Counted from the stretch's first letter, positions 36,529 through 48,984 are shown. The stretch is DNA of 64,000 bases from Mycobacterium sp. Root265 (GCF_001428895.1 NZ_LMJA01000003.1:1560-65559), one strand, 5' to 3'. Translations and numbers: made by a program. The notes: a model not told the origin generated them from the letters alone.

Positions 36529-36842
36529 TGCGAGGAGTCCAATCTGCCCGGTGGATTCAGCGATAGCCCGTACACCTCGCGCGTCCCGCCCAGCGGCACC
36601 AGCGAAACGTGCTGAGCGATGCCGGGTTCGAAGCGCACCGCGGTGCCGGCGGGGATGTCCAGACGGTGCCCGTGTGCGGCCGCGCGATCGAATTCGAGGG
36701 CCGAATTCGCCTGCGGCAGGTGTACGTGACTGCCCACCTGCACCGGCCGGTCACCGGTGTTGACCACCTCCAGCGAGATGCGCGGCGCGCCCTCATTGAG
36801 GCCGATATCGCCGTCACCGAACACGATCTCACCTGGGTTCAT
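36525..36842 (-). CDS. ureB: Urease beta subunit UreB
   Basis: From ATG 36842 ([13 protein letters not shown]) this encodes 105 residues of the small urease subunit, with [21 protein letters not shown], the highly conserved UreB stretch. A GTG at 36857 overlapping the ureA stop would add five residues; homologues start at the MxPGEI position. It packs against UreC to shape the active site. The gene is 11 nt after ureA. Confidence 0.96.
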   Translation of the reverse strand: MNPGEIVFGDGDIGLNEGAPRISLEVVNTGDRPVQVGSHVHLPQANSALEFDRAAAHGHRLDIPAGTAVRFEPGIAQHVSLVPLGGTREVYGLSLNPPGRLDSSQ

Positions 36843-36853
36843 GCCACGCCCTG

Positions 36854-37156
36854 TCACGGAATCGGGTGGTGGACGGTGACGAGTTTGGTGCCGTCCGGGA
36901 AGGTCGCCTCGGCCTGGACGTCGTAGAGCATCTCCGGGACGCCGTCCATGACCTGCTCACGGGTGAGGACCTCGCGGCCGCTGACCATCAGCTCGGACAC
37001 CGTGCGCCCGTCGCGCGCACCTTCCAGGATGTGGTCGGTGATCAGCGCGATGGCTTCGGGATGGTTCAGCCGGAGGCCGCGTGCCTGCCGTCGCCGGGCG
37101 AGGTCGGCCGCGTAGGAGATGAGTAACCGCTCTTGTTCATGCGGCGTTAAACGCAT
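36854..37156 (-). CDS. ureA: Urease gamma subunit UreA
   Basis: From ATG 37156 ([14 protein letters not shown]) this encodes 100 residues, the normal UreA size, with [15 protein letters not shown] and [27 protein letters not shown], both family hallmarks. An upstream in-frame GTG (37174) would add six residues. No strong ribosome-binding site is present. It begins 46 nt after the thioesterase gene, so the urease operon may be co-transcribed with it, as for Rv1847-Rv1848. Confidence 0.96.
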   Translation of the reverse strand: MRLTPHEQERLLISYAADLARRRQARGLRLNHPEAIALITDHILEGARDGRTVSELMVSGREVLTREQVMDGVPEMLYDVQAEATFPDGTKLVTVHHPIP

Positions 37157-37202
37157 AGTGCGCGATACTGCCACGCCTTGGGCGAATCAGCAGCGCTCAC
37201 CG

Positions 37203-37604
37203 TCATTCGGCGACGTTCTGCAACCGCACCTGACCGCGCGCCACCGGGCGGTCGTCCTCGTCGGTGATGGTGATCAGCCACAGCTGCTGCCGCCGGCCGC
37301 GGTGGATCGGCGTCGAAACAGCCGTCACCGTGCCGGATTTGATGGCGCGCAGGAAGTCGGTGTTGTTGTTCACACCGACGACGGTGCCGCCGCCGTGCTC
37401 GGCGAGCCAGACGTGTCCGGACACGCTGGCGAGGCTTTCCACGATGGAGCAGTAGACACCGCCGTGGACGATCCCCCACGGCTGCTTGACCTTGTCGGTG
37501 ATCTCCAGACGGGCACGTCCGCCGTCGGGGGTCACCTCCAGGTACTGCAGTCCCAATTCGCTGTCGAAGCCGGCGCCGAGGCCGGGAGGCAGAGGTGCGG
37601 TCAC
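37203..37604 (-). CDS. PaaI-type hotdog thioesterase (Rv1847-like)
   Basis: A hotdog-fold protein with GIVHGGVYCSIVESLASVSGHVW, matching the HGG-x-Y/D-E active-site helix of PaaI-type acyl-CoA thioesterases, and VGVNNNTDFLRAIKSG and RRQQLWLITITDEDDRPVARGQVRLQN. I place the start at GTG 37604 (133 residues, like Rv1847). The frame is open to a GTG at 37652, but that codon lies inside a perfect terminator-like hairpin. The start is therefore uncertain. It lies directly upstream of ureA, though a link to urease is not known. Confidence 0.78.
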   Translation of the reverse strand: MTAPLPPGLGAGFDSELGLQYLEVTPDGGRARLEITDKVKQPWGIVHGGVYCSIVESLASVSGHVWLAEHGGGTVVGVNNNTDFLRAIKSGTVTAVSTPIHRGRRQQLWLITITDEDDRPVARGQVRLQNVAE

Positions 37605-37639
37605 GAGATTTGTGTCTACACCTACTGAAGCGGGAATGC

Positions 37640-37674
37640 GGAAGGGCCCCACGCGTAATGCGTGGGGCCCTTCC
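37640..37674. terminator. Perfect 15-bp hairpin, likely terminator of the iron-reductase-like gene
   Basis: Arms GGAAGGGCCCCACGC (37640-37654) and GCGTGGGGCCCTTCC (37660-37674) with a 5-nt loop. It lies 85 nt past the stop of the minus-strand gene ending at 37759 and before the thioesterase/urease operon. There is no U-run, as is common for mycobacterial terminators. It would insulate the urease operon from the upstream iron gene. Confidence 0.75.
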
Positions 37675-37743
37675 TTCGAGTGGACCGGGGGTCTCTGCAG
37701 CCCTCAGGACTCCGGCTCGGTCCGTTAGCCTCGCGACTTTAGG

Positions 37744-37762
37744 ATAGGCAAGGCTGCCCTAA
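37744..37762. promoter_or_regulatory. IdeR-box-like sequence at the 3' end of the iron-reductase-like gene
   Basis: ATAGGCAAGGCTGCCCTAA agrees with the 19-bp IdeR consensus TTAGGTTAGGCTAACCTAA at 14 positions by my count, and TTTAGGAT just before it extends the match. It overlaps the stop codon at 37759, an odd place for an operator. It could act on an unmarked promoter for the operon downstream or be a remnant of a lost iron-regulated gene. Confidence 0.45.
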
Positions 37763-38538
37763 TATAGCAAGACCTTCCCCGCGGCAGTTCTGCTGGCGCC
37801 GCGAACCGGCAGGCCGAACCCGACCAACGCGTCGAGGATCGCCTGGCCGCGGCACATGCTCGTCAGCTCGCTGGACCCGGCGAGCAGGGGCACCTGGGTC
37901 GACGCGCCCACCACGGCCGCTCCCACGATGTTCCACATCGAGGCGATCGAGATCGCGCCGTCGCTGACCTCATAGAGCTTGGCGAACAGCGGAGCCAGGG
38001 CCCGATGGCTGCGATGCGCCACCCAGGTCGTCAACGCCGCCTCACTGGGCAGCGCCACGATGCCGTCGCGCGTGGTGCGCACCGTGCCGACAGTGGAACG
38101 TTGCGCCAGGTGCGGATCGTCCGGCAGGGCGCGCAGCGTCGGATCGACCACACCGACCCAGTCGATGGCGCCCTCGGAGTCGACGTGCACCCAGAGGTTC
38201 TCCAGCCCGGTATCCCAGGCGCGCCCCTCCAGCGCGACCAGTGGAGTCACGCGACCGATCACGACATGCGACAGCGTCGCCGCCAGCTGCTGCGCCACCG
38301 CGGCACGGCTGTCGGTCTCGGCGATTGCGGCGTCGAACATGGTGCGCAGGCGGTCGGTGGTCATCACCTCGACCAGCGGCCACCAACGTCGCCGGGACAG
38401 ATCACCCATCACCGCCACGCCGTAGACCCGCGGGCATTCCGGGTAGAGCTCCCGCAGTCGCCGGCTGGATTCGTGCAGCGGCAGTGCCCGCCTAATCGAC
38501 ATGCGTGCAATCAGCGGATCGTCGACCACGACCGTCAT
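37759..38538 (-). CDS. FhuF/IucA-IucC C-terminal-like putative ferric reductase
   Basis: This encodes 259 residues from ATG 38538, which has AAGGAGG 5 nt upstream (the GTG at 38544 would be too close to it). The helical protein with SRRLRELYPECPRVYGVAVMGDLSRRRWWPLVEVMTTDRL and a C-terminal CRGQAILDALV segment resembles the IucA/IucC C-terminal / FhuF-like iron-reductase group. Classical FhuF has a C-terminal Cys cluster for a 2Fe-2S centre; here only one Cys lies near the C-terminus, so the cluster is lacking. An IdeR-box-like site lies 18 nt upstream, supporting a role in siderophore-iron use. Family assignment is tentative. Confidence 0.6.
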   Translation of the reverse strand: MTVVVDDPLIARMSIRRALPLHESSRRLRELYPECPRVYGVAVMGDLSRRRWWPLVEVMTTDRLRTMFDAAIAETDSRAAVAQQLAATLSHVVIGRVTPLVALEGRAWDTGLENLWVHVDSEGAIDWVGVVDPTLRALPDDPHLAQRSTVGTVRTTRDGIVALPSEAALTTWVAHRSHRALAPLFAKLYEVSDGAISIASMWNIVGAAVVGASTQVPLLAGSSELTSMCRGQAILDALVGFGLPVRGASRTAAGKVLLY

Positions 38539-38556
38539 CAGCACCTCCTTCTTCGG

Positions 38557-38575
38557 TTAGGTTAGCCTTACTATA
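38557..38575 (-). promoter_or_regulatory. Putative IdeR box upstream of the iron-reductase-like gene
   Basis: TTAGGTTAGCCTTACTATA matches the IdeR/DtxR consensus TTAGGTTAGGCTAACCTAA at 14 of 19 positions, with the left half-site TTAGGTTAG perfect. It ends 18 nt from the start codon, where bound IdeR-Fe would block transcription when iron is plentiful. Confidence 0.72.
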
Positions 38576-38702
38576 GTCATCGTCGCCAACCGGACCAGTA
38601 CCTGTGACTGGACTCACAGGTACCTCGGAAACGGGCCGTGACCGGCGCGGGAGAGTACGACTCCAGGTAAACGACCTGGTGCATAGATGGGATACGACGC
38701 AC

Positions 38703-38722
38703 GGTAGTAACCGCGTAGTACC
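38703..38722. promoter_or_regulatory. Putative BlaI operator upstream of blaI
   Basis: GGTAGTAACCGCGTAGTACC is an imperfect dyad (GGTAsTA-N6-TAsTACC) 32 nt before the blaI start. BlaI family repressors bind short dyads rich in TAC/GTA, so autoregulation is likely. The exact mycobacterial consensus was not checked. Confidence 0.5.
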
Positions 38723-38754
38723 CTGATTCCATTGCTCAGGAGAGTGAACAGAAC

Positions 38755-39171
38755 ATGGCCAAGTTGACGCGGCTCGGGGAACTCGAGCGCGAAGTGATGG
38801 ACCACCTCTGGATCTCGCGCGAACCGCAAACGGTGCGTCAGGTCCACGAGGCCCTTGCTGCGCGCCGTGACCTGGCCTACACCACGATCATGACGGTCCT
38901 GCAGCGGCTGGCGAAGAAGAACCTCGTCGTCCAGCATCGCGATGACCGTGCCCACCGCTATGCCCCGACCCATGGCCGCGACGAGCTCGTCGCCGGCCTG
39001 ATGGTCGACGCTCTGGACCAGGTCTCGGACTCCGGAAGCCGCGAGGCCGCACTGGTGCATTTTGTCGAGCGAGTCGGCGCCGACGAGGCCGATGCCCTGC
39101 GTCGCGCCCTCGCCGAACTGGAGTCCAAGCACCGGGTTGTCCCACCGGCTGGTAATTCGGGTACCGACTGA
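38755..39171 (+). CDS. blaI: BlaI/MecI-family transcriptional repressor
   Basis: This 138-residue winged-helix protein has the BlaI/MecI DNA-binding domain (LGELEREVMDHLW, TVRQVHEAL, AYTTIMTVLQRLAKKNLV; about residues 7-60) and a C-terminal dimerisation part. In M. tuberculosis, BlaI (Rv1846c) represses the beta-lactamase gene and others, and is released when beta-lactams activate BlaR. ATG 38755 lies after CAGGAGAGTGAAC. The blaR-like gene follows 14 nt later, giving the standard two-gene unit. No beta-lactamase gene is nearby. Confidence 0.92.
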   Translation: MAKLTRLGELEREVMDHLWISREPQTVRQVHEALAARRDLAYTTIMTVLQRLAKKNLVVQHRDDRAHRYAPTHGRDELVAGLMVDALDQVSDSGSREAALVHFVERVGADEADALRRALAELESKHRVVPPAGNSGTD

Positions 39172-39185
39172 GGGAGACTTACGGC

Positions 39186-40133
39186 GTGTCCGCGCTGGCC
39201 TTCTCCATAGTCGCGCTGGTGCTCGTCGGTCCGGTTCCCGCGCTCCTCGCGCGCGCATCCTGGCCACTACGCGCGCCGCGCGCCGCCATCGTGCTCTGGC
39301 AGGCCATCGCCCTCGCCGCGGTGCTCTCGGCGTTCTCCGCGGGTATCGCCATCGCCAGCCGGCTGTTCGTCCCCGGCCCCGACGGCCGCCCCACTGCCAC
39401 TCTGACCAGCGAAATTGCCGTCCTCGGCTGGCCGCTGTGGGCGGTGTACGTCGTCGTCTTCGCGCTCACCCTGATGATCGGCGCGCGGCTGATCGTCGCC
39501 GTCCTGCTGGTGGCCGTCGCCACCCGGCGCCGGCGCGCCCATCACCGCATGGTCGTCGACCTGGTCGGTATGTCACGTGACGAAGTGCCCACTCCCGCCC
39601 GTCGCCCCAGTGGACTGCGCATCCTGGGCGTCGCCCAGCCGATGGCCTACTGCCTGCCCGGCGTCCGCAGCCGCGTGGTCGTCAGCGAAGGCGCCCTGAC
39701 CACGCTCTCGGAATCCGAGATCTCCGCCATCCTCAGCCACGAGAGCGCCCACCTGCGGGCCCGCCACGATCTGGTGCTGGAGATGTTCACCGCCGTGCAC
39801 GCCGCGTTCCCGCGGTTCGTCCGAAGCGGTAACGCACTCGACGCTGTGCGCCTGCTCATCGAACTGCTCGCCGATGACGCCGCCGTGCGGGTCGCCGGGC
39901 CCACTCCCCTGGCCCGCGCCCTGGTCGCCTGCGCCGGCGGGCGCACCCCGTCCGGTGCATTGGCCGCGGGTGGACCGACCACGGTGGTCCGAGTGCAGCG
40001 GCTCTGCGGCAAGGGCAATAGTCTTGGCCTGGCAGCGGCGGCCTACACCGCCGCGGCCGCGATCCTCATCATCCCCACGGTGGCGCTGGCACTTCCCTGG
40101 CTCACCGAGTTGCACCGCCTGTTCAGTCACTAG
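39186..40133 (+). CDS. blaR: M56-family membrane metallopeptidase (BlaR-like), no sensor domain
   Basis: This 315-residue protein has N-terminal membrane helices (about 1-115), a cytoplasmic zinc-peptidase domain with SHESAHLRARHD (HExxH at about residues 183-187) and a C-terminal helix (about 285-310). It belongs to peptidase family M56 with BlaR1/MecR1 but lacks the extracellular penicillin-binding sensor domain that those carry, so it must sense signals differently, as Rv1845c does. GTG 39186 follows GAGGGAG. It probably cleaves BlaI to relieve repression. Confidence 0.9.
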   Translation: MSALAFSIVALVLVGPVPALLARASWPLRAPRAAIVLWQAIALAAVLSAFSAGIAIASRLFVPGPDGRPTATLTSEIAVLGWPLWAVYVVVFALTLMIGARLIVAVLLVAVATRRRRAHHRMVVDLVGMSRDEVPTPARRPSGLRILGVAQPMAYCLPGVRSRVVVSEGALTTLSESEISAILSHESAHLRARHDLVLEMFTAVHAAFPRFVRSGNALDAVRLLIELLADDAAVRVAGPTPLARALVACAGGRTPSGALAAGGPTTVVRVQRLCGKGNSLGLAAAAYTAAAAILIIPTVALALPWLTELHRLFSH

Positions 40134-40199
40134 GGCATAAAACCCCGAGCCGGCGGCGATCTAACCATCGAAGACGTAGACGACACGAAAGGCTGCCGC

Positions 40200-43203
<3,004 letters not shown>

Positions 43204-43283
43204 TTCCGCACACCACATCTGGGCAGTTACCATGTACCGATTCCGTCGCCAATGACATCCGTCGCATGACAGAGAGGGACCCC

Positions 43284-43436
43284 GTGCCACAGGCACCCGT
43301 GGCAGCCCACGGAGATCGAGTGGGCTCCGGGATTCCGCTCGGCACACCGCCCCCGCCCAGCGATCCCGGTGAAGCCGAGCCATCCAGTAGCCGGCCGGGC
43401 ACCAGGCCCGGCAGACCGGCGGTGAGAACACGATGA
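43284..43436 (+). CDS. Possible small Pro-rich protein coupled to CNNM gene
   Basis: A 50-codon frame starts at GTG 43284 with AGAGGG 5 nt upstream (or at ATG 43266 for 56 codons) and ends by sharing ATGA with the start of the next gene at 43433. The peptide is Pro/Gly/Ser-rich with no hydrophobic segment. It may be a leader peptide or a real small protein that couples translation of the CNNM gene; it may also be chance. Confidence 0.35.
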   Translation: MPQAPVAAHGDRVGSGIPLGTPPPPSDPGEAEPSSSRPGTRPGRPAVRTR

Positions 43437-44815
43437 GTCTCACCGTGACGCTTCTCAGCCTGCTCGCGTTCGTCCTGCTGACCGCGGGCACCGCGCTGTT
43501 CGTCGCGGCCGAGTTCTCCTTGACCGCACTGGAACGCAGCATCGTCGAGTCCAACGCACGGACCGGCGGGCGGCGCGATCAGTTCGTCCTCAAGGCGCAC
43601 CGCACCTTGTCCTTCCAGCTGTCCGGCGCGCAACTCGGCATCTCCATCACCACCCTGGCCACCGGTTACCTCGCCGAGCCGGTGGTGGCCCGGCTGCTCT
43701 ACGCGCCGCTGACCGCGCTGCGCATCCCGGCCGACTGGGTCAGCCCGATCGCACTGGTGCTGGCGCTGCTGATCGCGACCTCGGTGTCGATGATCTTCGG
43801 TGAGCTGGTGCCCAAGAACCTGGCCGTCGCCAAACCGCTGCCCACCGCCCGTTTCGCCAGCGCGCCGCAGTGGTACTTCGCGAAGCTGTTCACCCCGGTC
43901 ATCAAGGCCACCAACGGCACTGCCAACTGGATCCTGCGAAGGATGGGCATCGAACCGGCCGAGGAACTGCGCTCGGCGCGCTCCCCGCAGGAGCTGGTGT
44001 CGCTGGTGCGCACCTCGGCGCGCAGCGGCGCACTGGACGCCGACACCGCCGTCCTGGTCGACCGTTCCCTGCAGTTCGGCGACCGCTCGGCCGAGGAGCT
44101 GATGACCCCCCGGTCCAAGATCGAATCCCTGGAACTCGAGGACACCGTCTCCGACTTGTTGGACGCCGCGATCCGCACCGGCCACTCGCGCTTCCCGATC
44201 GTCGACGGCGATCTGGACCAGACCGTCGGCATGGTGCACGTGAAGCAGGTCTTCGAGGTGCCGCCGGAACGCCGTGCCACCACCCCGCTGTCCCGGCTGG
44301 CGGTGCCGGTGCCGACGGTGCCCGCCTCCCTGGACGGTGACGCGGTGATGACCCAGATCCGCGGCAACGGCATCCAGACCGCCATGGTCGTCGACGAATA
44401 CGGCGGCACCGCAGGCATGGTCACCTTCGAGGACCTCATCGAGGAGATCGTCGGCGACGTACGCGACGAACACGACGACGCCACACCCGATGTGGTGCAG
44501 AGCCGCGCCGGCTGGCAGGTCTCCGGACTGCTGCGGATCGACGAGGTGGATTCCGAGACACCGTTCCGGGCCCCCGAGGGCGACTACGAGACGATCGGCG
44601 GCCTGGTCCTGGAGAAGCTCGGGCACATCCCCGACGTCGGCGAAACCGTGGAACTGACCGAATTCGACCCGGAACAGCCCGGCGATGACCCGGTGCGCTG
44701 GCAGGCCCGCATCCTGAAGATGGACGGCCGGCGCATCGATCTGCTGGAACTCGTCGAGACCGACGGCGCCGGCGCGTCAACCGCCGAGGGCAAGGAGCAG
44801 ACCGATGGGCGGTGA
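43433..44815 (+). CDS. CNNM/CorC-HlyC-type membrane protein, first of pair (Rv1842c-like)
   Basis: This 460-residue protein has an N-terminal DUF21 (CNNM) membrane domain with about four helices (1-190), containing [12 protein letters not shown] and [15 protein letters not shown], a CBS pair (about 205-330: [33 protein letters not shown]) and a C-terminal CorC/HlyC domain (about 340-440). Such proteins are linked to Mg2+/Co2+ transport or its regulation; older names call them hemolysins. It overlaps the second gene by 11 bp, so the two probably form a heterodimer. Confidence 0.9.
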   Translation: MSLTVTLLSLLAFVLLTAGTALFVAAEFSLTALERSIVESNARTGGRRDQFVLKAHRTLSFQLSGAQLGISITTLATGYLAEPVVARLLYAPLTALRIPADWVSPIALVLALLIATSVSMIFGELVPKNLAVAKPLPTARFASAPQWYFAKLFTPVIKATNGTANWILRRMGIEPAEELRSARSPQELVSLVRTSARSGALDADTAVLVDRSLQFGDRSAEELMTPRSKIESLELEDTVSDLLDAAIRTGHSRFPIVDGDLDQTVGMVHVKQVFEVPPERRATTPLSRLAVPVPTVPASLDGDAVMTQIRGNGIQTAMVVDEYGGTAGMVTFEDLIEEIVGDVRDEHDDATPDVVQSRAGWQVSGLLRIDEVDSETPFRAPEGDYETIGGLVLEKLGHIPDVGETVELTEFDPEQPGDDPVRWQARILKMDGRRIDLLELVETDGAGASTAEGKEQTDGR

Positions 44816-45857
44816 CCTCTTCGCGGTCGCACTGACCGTCCTGCTGCTGGGCGCCAACGCGTTCTTCGTGGGCGCCGAATTCGCGCTGATCTCGGCGCGG
44901 CGTGACCGCCTGGAAGCGCTCGCCGAACAGGGCAAGAAGCGCGCCGTCACGGTGATGCGTGCGGCGGAGAACCTCTCCCTGATGCTGGCCGGCGCGCAGC
45001 TGGGCATCACCATCTGCTCGATCCTGCTCGGCCGGGTCGGCGAGCCCGCGGTGGCCCACCTGCTGGAAAAGCCGTTCGCGCTGGTCGGGGTCGGTGACGC
45101 CGTCCTGCACACCGTGTCGTTCATCGTCGCGCTCGCGGTCGTGGTGACCATGCACGTGCTGCTCGGCGAGATGGTGCCGAAGAACATCGCGATCGCCGGC
45201 CCGGAGGCCACCGCGATGCTGCTGGTGCCGCCGTACCTGATGTACATCCGCGCGGTGCGCCCGCTGATCTCGTTCTACAACTGGGCCGCCAACACCACCC
45301 TGCGGGCCTTGCGGGTGGAACCCAAGGACGAACTCGACGTCACGGTCTCCACCGTCGAACTGTCCGACATGATCGCCGAGTCGTTGTCGGAGGGATTGCT
45401 TGACCGGGAGGAGCACACCCGGCTGACCCGGGCGCTGCAGATCCGCGATCGCAGCGTGGCGGACCTGGCCATCCCGCTGGACCGCATCCACGCGGTGCCG
45501 GCCGCGGCGCCGGGTTCGGGTCCCACCATCGCGGCCGTCGAGCAGGCGCTCTCCGAGACCGGGTACTCGCGCTTCCCGGTCACCAACGCCGACGGCAGCT
45601 ACCTGGGTTACCTGCACATCAAAGACGTGCTGCCGGTGCTCCACGAGGAGCGCACGGCGCTCGACGCGGCGATGGTGCGCCCACTGATCCAGGTGGCGTC
45701 GACGCTGCCGCTGCCCGATGCGCTGACCCGGTTGCGGCGCAACAAGAGTCACCTCGCACTGGTCACCGACGGCGGCCGGGTCACCGCGATGGTGACGCTG
45801 GAGGACCTGGTGGAAGACCTGGTCGGCACCGTGCGTGACGGGACGCACCGGATCTGA
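44805..45857 (+). CDS. CNNM-type membrane protein, second of pair (Rv1841c-like)
   Basis: This 350-residue paralogue of the previous gene has the DUF21 domain ([39 protein letters not shown]) and CBS domains to about residue 345, but no CorC/HlyC C-terminal domain. AAGGAG lies 8 nt before the ATG. Its stop shares bases with the next start (TGATG). Probable partner of the first CNNM protein in divalent-cation handling; transport has not been shown from sequence. Confidence 0.9.
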   Translation: MGGDLFAVALTVLLLGANAFFVGAEFALISARRDRLEALAEQGKKRAVTVMRAAENLSLMLAGAQLGITICSILLGRVGEPAVAHLLEKPFALVGVGDAVLHTVSFIVALAVVVTMHVLLGEMVPKNIAIAGPEATAMLLVPPYLMYIRAVRPLISFYNWAANTTLRALRVEPKDELDVTVSTVELSDMIAESLSEGLLDREEHTRLTRALQIRDRSVADLAIPLDRIHAVPAAAPGSGPTIAAVEQALSETGYSRFPVTNADGSYLGYLHIKDVLPVLHEERTALDAAMVRPLIQVASTLPLPDALTRLRRNKSHLALVTDGGRVTAMVTLEDLVEDLVGTVRDGTHRI

Positions 45858-46786
45858 TGGTCGCGGTCCTCACCGAATCGGACTGGCTGGCTCGGGAGTC
45901 CGCACACCAGCGGCGGGTGCAGCGGTTCATCGCACCGCACCAGGATCGCGCGCAGCGCGGCGAGCCGCACCCGGTGTGGGATTTCCTGTTCACCTACTAC
46001 AGCCTGCGGCCCCGCCAACTACGCCGCTGGCATCCCGGTTTCGGCGTCGCGTTGGCCGGACCCGCCGCCGACCGCTTCGCCACCCGCACCGGCTACCACC
46101 GCACCGAGGGCACCGTGTCGGTGACCGACGAGCTACTGGTGGCCCGGCGCGACACCGTGGCATTCATCGCCGATCTGTTGTCGCGTACCGCGCAGCGTCC
46201 CGCCCGTTTCAACTGTTTCGGGCTGCACGAGTGGGCGATGGTCTACCGCTCGCCGGAGGTACGGCACGGTCAGGTGCCGCTTCGGCTCGGGGCCTCCGGC
46301 ACCGACGCCGTCGTCGATTCGATGCCGTTGCGATGCAGCCATTTCGACGCCTTCAGGTTCTTCACCCCGGCCGCCACCGTGCTCAACGGTGAGCAGTTGC
46401 GCCGCGACACCCAGCTGGTCACCGAGCAGCCGGGCTGCATTCACGCGGCGATGGACTGCTACAAGTGGGCGTACAAACTGGGGCCGCTGGTGCCCTCCGA
46501 GTTGGTGATGGACTGCCTGGAACTGGCCGCCGACGCCCGGGCGATCGACATGTGTGCCAGCCCATACGACCTGACCGACTATGGTTTCGAGCCGATTACC
46601 ATCGAGACCGCTGCCGGCCGCGCCGAGTACGTCAAGGCGCAGCAGGGCATCACCGAACGGGCCGCGCCGCTGCGCGCGGAATTGGCCCGCCGGTGTGACG
46701 TGCTGCTCGCGCGCTCCGGCGGGCTGGGGCGTAGCGACCGGGGGGTGACTCCTGCCGCGGGATCACCGGTAGTTACCGGCGGGTAA
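45857..46786 (+). CDS. Conserved actinobacterial protein (often labelled 3-methyladenine DNA glycosylase)
   Basis: This encodes 309 residues with ESDWLARESAHQRRVQRFIAPHQDRAQRGEPHPVWDFLFTYYSLRP near the N-terminus and CFGLHEWAMVYR, CSHFDAFRFFTPAA and GCIHAAMDCYKWAYKLGP in the middle. Several His and Cys residues are clustered there (LRCSHFDAFRFF, GCIHAAMDCYKW) and could bind metal. Homologues in actinobacteria are commonly annotated as 3-methyladenine glycosylase, but I see no HhH or AAG-type motif to support it. It is translationally coupled to the CNNM gene (TGATG). Treat the function as unknown. Confidence 0.75.
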   Translation: MVAVLTESDWLARESAHQRRVQRFIAPHQDRAQRGEPHPVWDFLFTYYSLRPRQLRRWHPGFGVALAGPAADRFATRTGYHRTEGTVSVTDELLVARRDTVAFIADLLSRTAQRPARFNCFGLHEWAMVYRSPEVRHGQVPLRLGASGTDAVVDSMPLRCSHFDAFRFFTPAATVLNGEQLRRDTQLVTEQPGCIHAAMDCYKWAYKLGPLVPSELVMDCLELAADARAIDMCASPYDLTDYGFEPITIETAAGRAEYVKAQQGITERAAPLRAELARRCDVLLARSGGLGRSDRGVTPAAGSPVVTGG

Positions 46787-46812
46787 ACTAGTCCGACTGC
46801 TGAGGAGGAAAC

Positions 46813-48984
46813 ATGACCGAGCGCGTGACGGTGGGAAACCTGCGGGTTGCCAAGGTTCTGCACGACTTCATCACGACCGAAGCGTTGCCCGGCACCGGCC
46901 TGGACCCCGATACCTTCTGGGCGGGTGTGGACAAGGTCGTGACCGACCTGACCCCGCAGAATCAGGATCTGCTGGCGCGCCGCGATGACCTGCAGGCCCA
47001 GATCGACAAGTGGCACCGCGCCCGAGTCATCGGCGGTTTCGACGCCGCGGAGTACAAGCAGTTCCTCACCGACATCGGGTACCTGGCGCCCGAGCCCGCC
47101 GACTTCAGTGTCACCACCTCCGGCGTCGACGCCGAGATCACCAGCACTGCAGGACCGCAGCTGGTGGTGCCGATCCTCAACGCCCGCTTCGCCCTGAATG
47201 CCGCCAACGCCCGCTGGGGCTCGCTGTATGACGCGCTGTACGGCACCGATGTGATCTCCGAGGAGGGCGGCGCCGAGAAGGGTTCGTCCTACAACCGGGT
47301 GCGCGGCGACAAGGTCATCGCGTACGCCCGCACCTTCCTCGACGAAGCCGTCCCGCTGGCCGACGGCTCCTGGGCCGACATCACCGAGGTGACGATCACC
47401 GACGGCGTGCTGGCCCCCGAGCTCGCCGATCCGTCCGCGTTCGTCGGCTACACCGGTGAGCTCGGTTCCCCGGCGTGGTCGGTGCTGCTGGAGCACAACG
47501 GCCTGCACATCGAGATCCTGATCGACCCGGACTCCCCGGTCGGCTCGACCGACAAGGCCGGCATCAAGGATGTCGTGCTGGAGTCCGCGATCACCACGAT
47601 CATGGACTTCGAGGATTCCGTGGCCGCAGTGGACGCCGAGGACAAGGTCGTCGGCTACCGCAACTGGCTGGGCCTGAACCGCGGCGATCTCGCCGAAGAG
47701 GTCAGCAAGGGCGGCAAGTCGTTCACCCGGGTGCTCAACCCCGACCGGGTGTTCACCACCCCGAACGGCGAGGGCGAGCTCACCCTGCCCGGACGCAGCC
47801 TGCTGTTCGTCCGCAATGTCGGGCACCTGATGACCAACGACGCAATCGTGGATGCCGACGGCAACGAGATCCCCGAGGGTATCCAGGACGCGCTGTTCAC
47901 CGGCCTGATCGCCACCCACGGACTCAAGGAGTCCGACGAGAACGGGCCGTACGCCAACAGCCGTACCGGCTCGGTCTACATCGTGAAGCCCAAGATGCAC
48001 GGACCCGACGAGGTCGGGTTCACCTGCGAGCTGTTCAGCCGCGTCGAGGACGTCCTCGGCCTGCCCCAGGGCACGCTCAAGGTCGGCATCATGGACGAGG
48101 AGCGCCGCACCACGCTGAACCTCAAGGCCTGCATCAAGGCCGCCGCGGACCGGGTGGTGTTCATCAACACCGGCTTCCTGGACCGCACCGGCGATGAGAT
48201 CCACACCTCGATGGAGGCCGGCCCGATGATCCGCAAGGGCGCCATGAAGAGCCAGCCGTGGATCAAGGCCTACGAGGACAACAACGTCGACGTCGGCTTG
48301 GCCACCGGGCTGTCCGGACGCGCCCAGATCGGCAAGGGCATGTGGGCCATGACCGATCTGATGGCCGACATGGTCGAACAGAAGATCGGCCAGCCCAAGG
48401 CCGGCGCCACCACCGCGTGGGTGCCGTCCCCGACGGCGGCCACCCTGCACGCCATGCACTATCACCAGGTCGACGTGGCCGCGGTGCAGAAGGAACTCGC
48501 CGGCAAGAAGCGCGCCACCATCGACGAGTTGCTGACCATCCCGCTGGCCGGTGAGCTGGCCTGGTCGACCGACGAGATCCACGAAGAGGTCGACAACAAC
48601 TGCCAGTCCATCCTGGGCTACGTGGTGCGCTGGGTCGACGCCGGTGTCGGTTGCTCCAAGGTGCCCGACATTCACAATGTCGCGCTGATGGAAGACCGTG
48701 CCACGCTGCGCATCTCGAGTCAGTTGCTGGCCAACTGGCTGCATCACGGGGTCATCACCGAAGGTGACATCAAGGCCAGCCTGCGCCGGATGGCCGCGGT
48801 CGTCGATGAGCAGAACGCCGGCGATCCCGACTACCTGCCGATGGCCACCGACCCCGAGGCCAGCATCGCCTTCCAGGCCGCTCAGGAACTGATCCTGTCC
48901 GGGGCCCAGCAGCCCAGCGGCTACACCGAGCCGATCCTGCACCGCCGTCGCCGCGAGTTCAAGGCGCGTGCCGCGAGCCAGTGA
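46813..48984 (+). CDS. glcB: Malate synthase G
   Basis: This 723-residue enzyme condenses glyoxylate and acetyl-CoA to malate in the glyoxylate shunt. The catalytic region [19 protein letters not shown] carries Cys614 and catalytic Asp628, with the same 14-residue spacing as M. tuberculosis Cys619/Asp633; [14 protein letters not shown] holds the active-site Arg, and [18 protein letters not shown] the acidic Mg2+ region. The ATG has GAGGAGG 4 nt upstream. It is monocistronic between the unknown gene and the VWA-protein gene. Confidence 0.97.
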   Translation: MTERVTVGNLRVAKVLHDFITTEALPGTGLDPDTFWAGVDKVVTDLTPQNQDLLARRDDLQAQIDKWHRARVIGGFDAAEYKQFLTDIGYLAPEPADFSVTTSGVDAEITSTAGPQLVVPILNARFALNAANARWGSLYDALYGTDVISEEGGAEKGSSYNRVRGDKVIAYARTFLDEAVPLADGSWADITEVTITDGVLAPELADPSAFVGYTGELGSPAWSVLLEHNGLHIEILIDPDSPVGSTDKAGIKDVVLESAITTIMDFEDSVAAVDAEDKVVGYRNWLGLNRGDLAEEVSKGGKSFTRVLNPDRVFTTPNGEGELTLPGRSLLFVRNVGHLMTNDAIVDADGNEIPEGIQDALFTGLIATHGLKESDENGPYANSRTGSVYIVKPKMHGPDEVGFTCELFSRVEDVLGLPQGTLKVGIMDEERRTTLNLKACIKAAADRVVFINTGFLDRTGDEIHTSMEAGPMIRKGAMKSQPWIKAYEDNNVDVGLATGLSGRAQIGKGMWAMTDLMADMVEQKIGQPKAGATTAWVPSPTAATLHAMHYHQVDVAAVQKELAGKKRATIDELLTIPLAGELAWSTDEIHEEVDNNCQSILGYVVRWVDAGVGCSKVPDIHNVALMEDRATLRISSQLLANWLHHGVITEGDIKASLRRMAAVVDEQNAGDPDYLPMATDPEASIAFQAAQELILSGAQQPSGYTEPILHRRRREFKARAASQ

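Noticed and set aside
37605-37652. Start of the thioesterase at GTG 37652
   Set aside because: This codon lies inside a perfect 15-bp hairpin and would add residues not found in the Rv1847 protein as I recall it.
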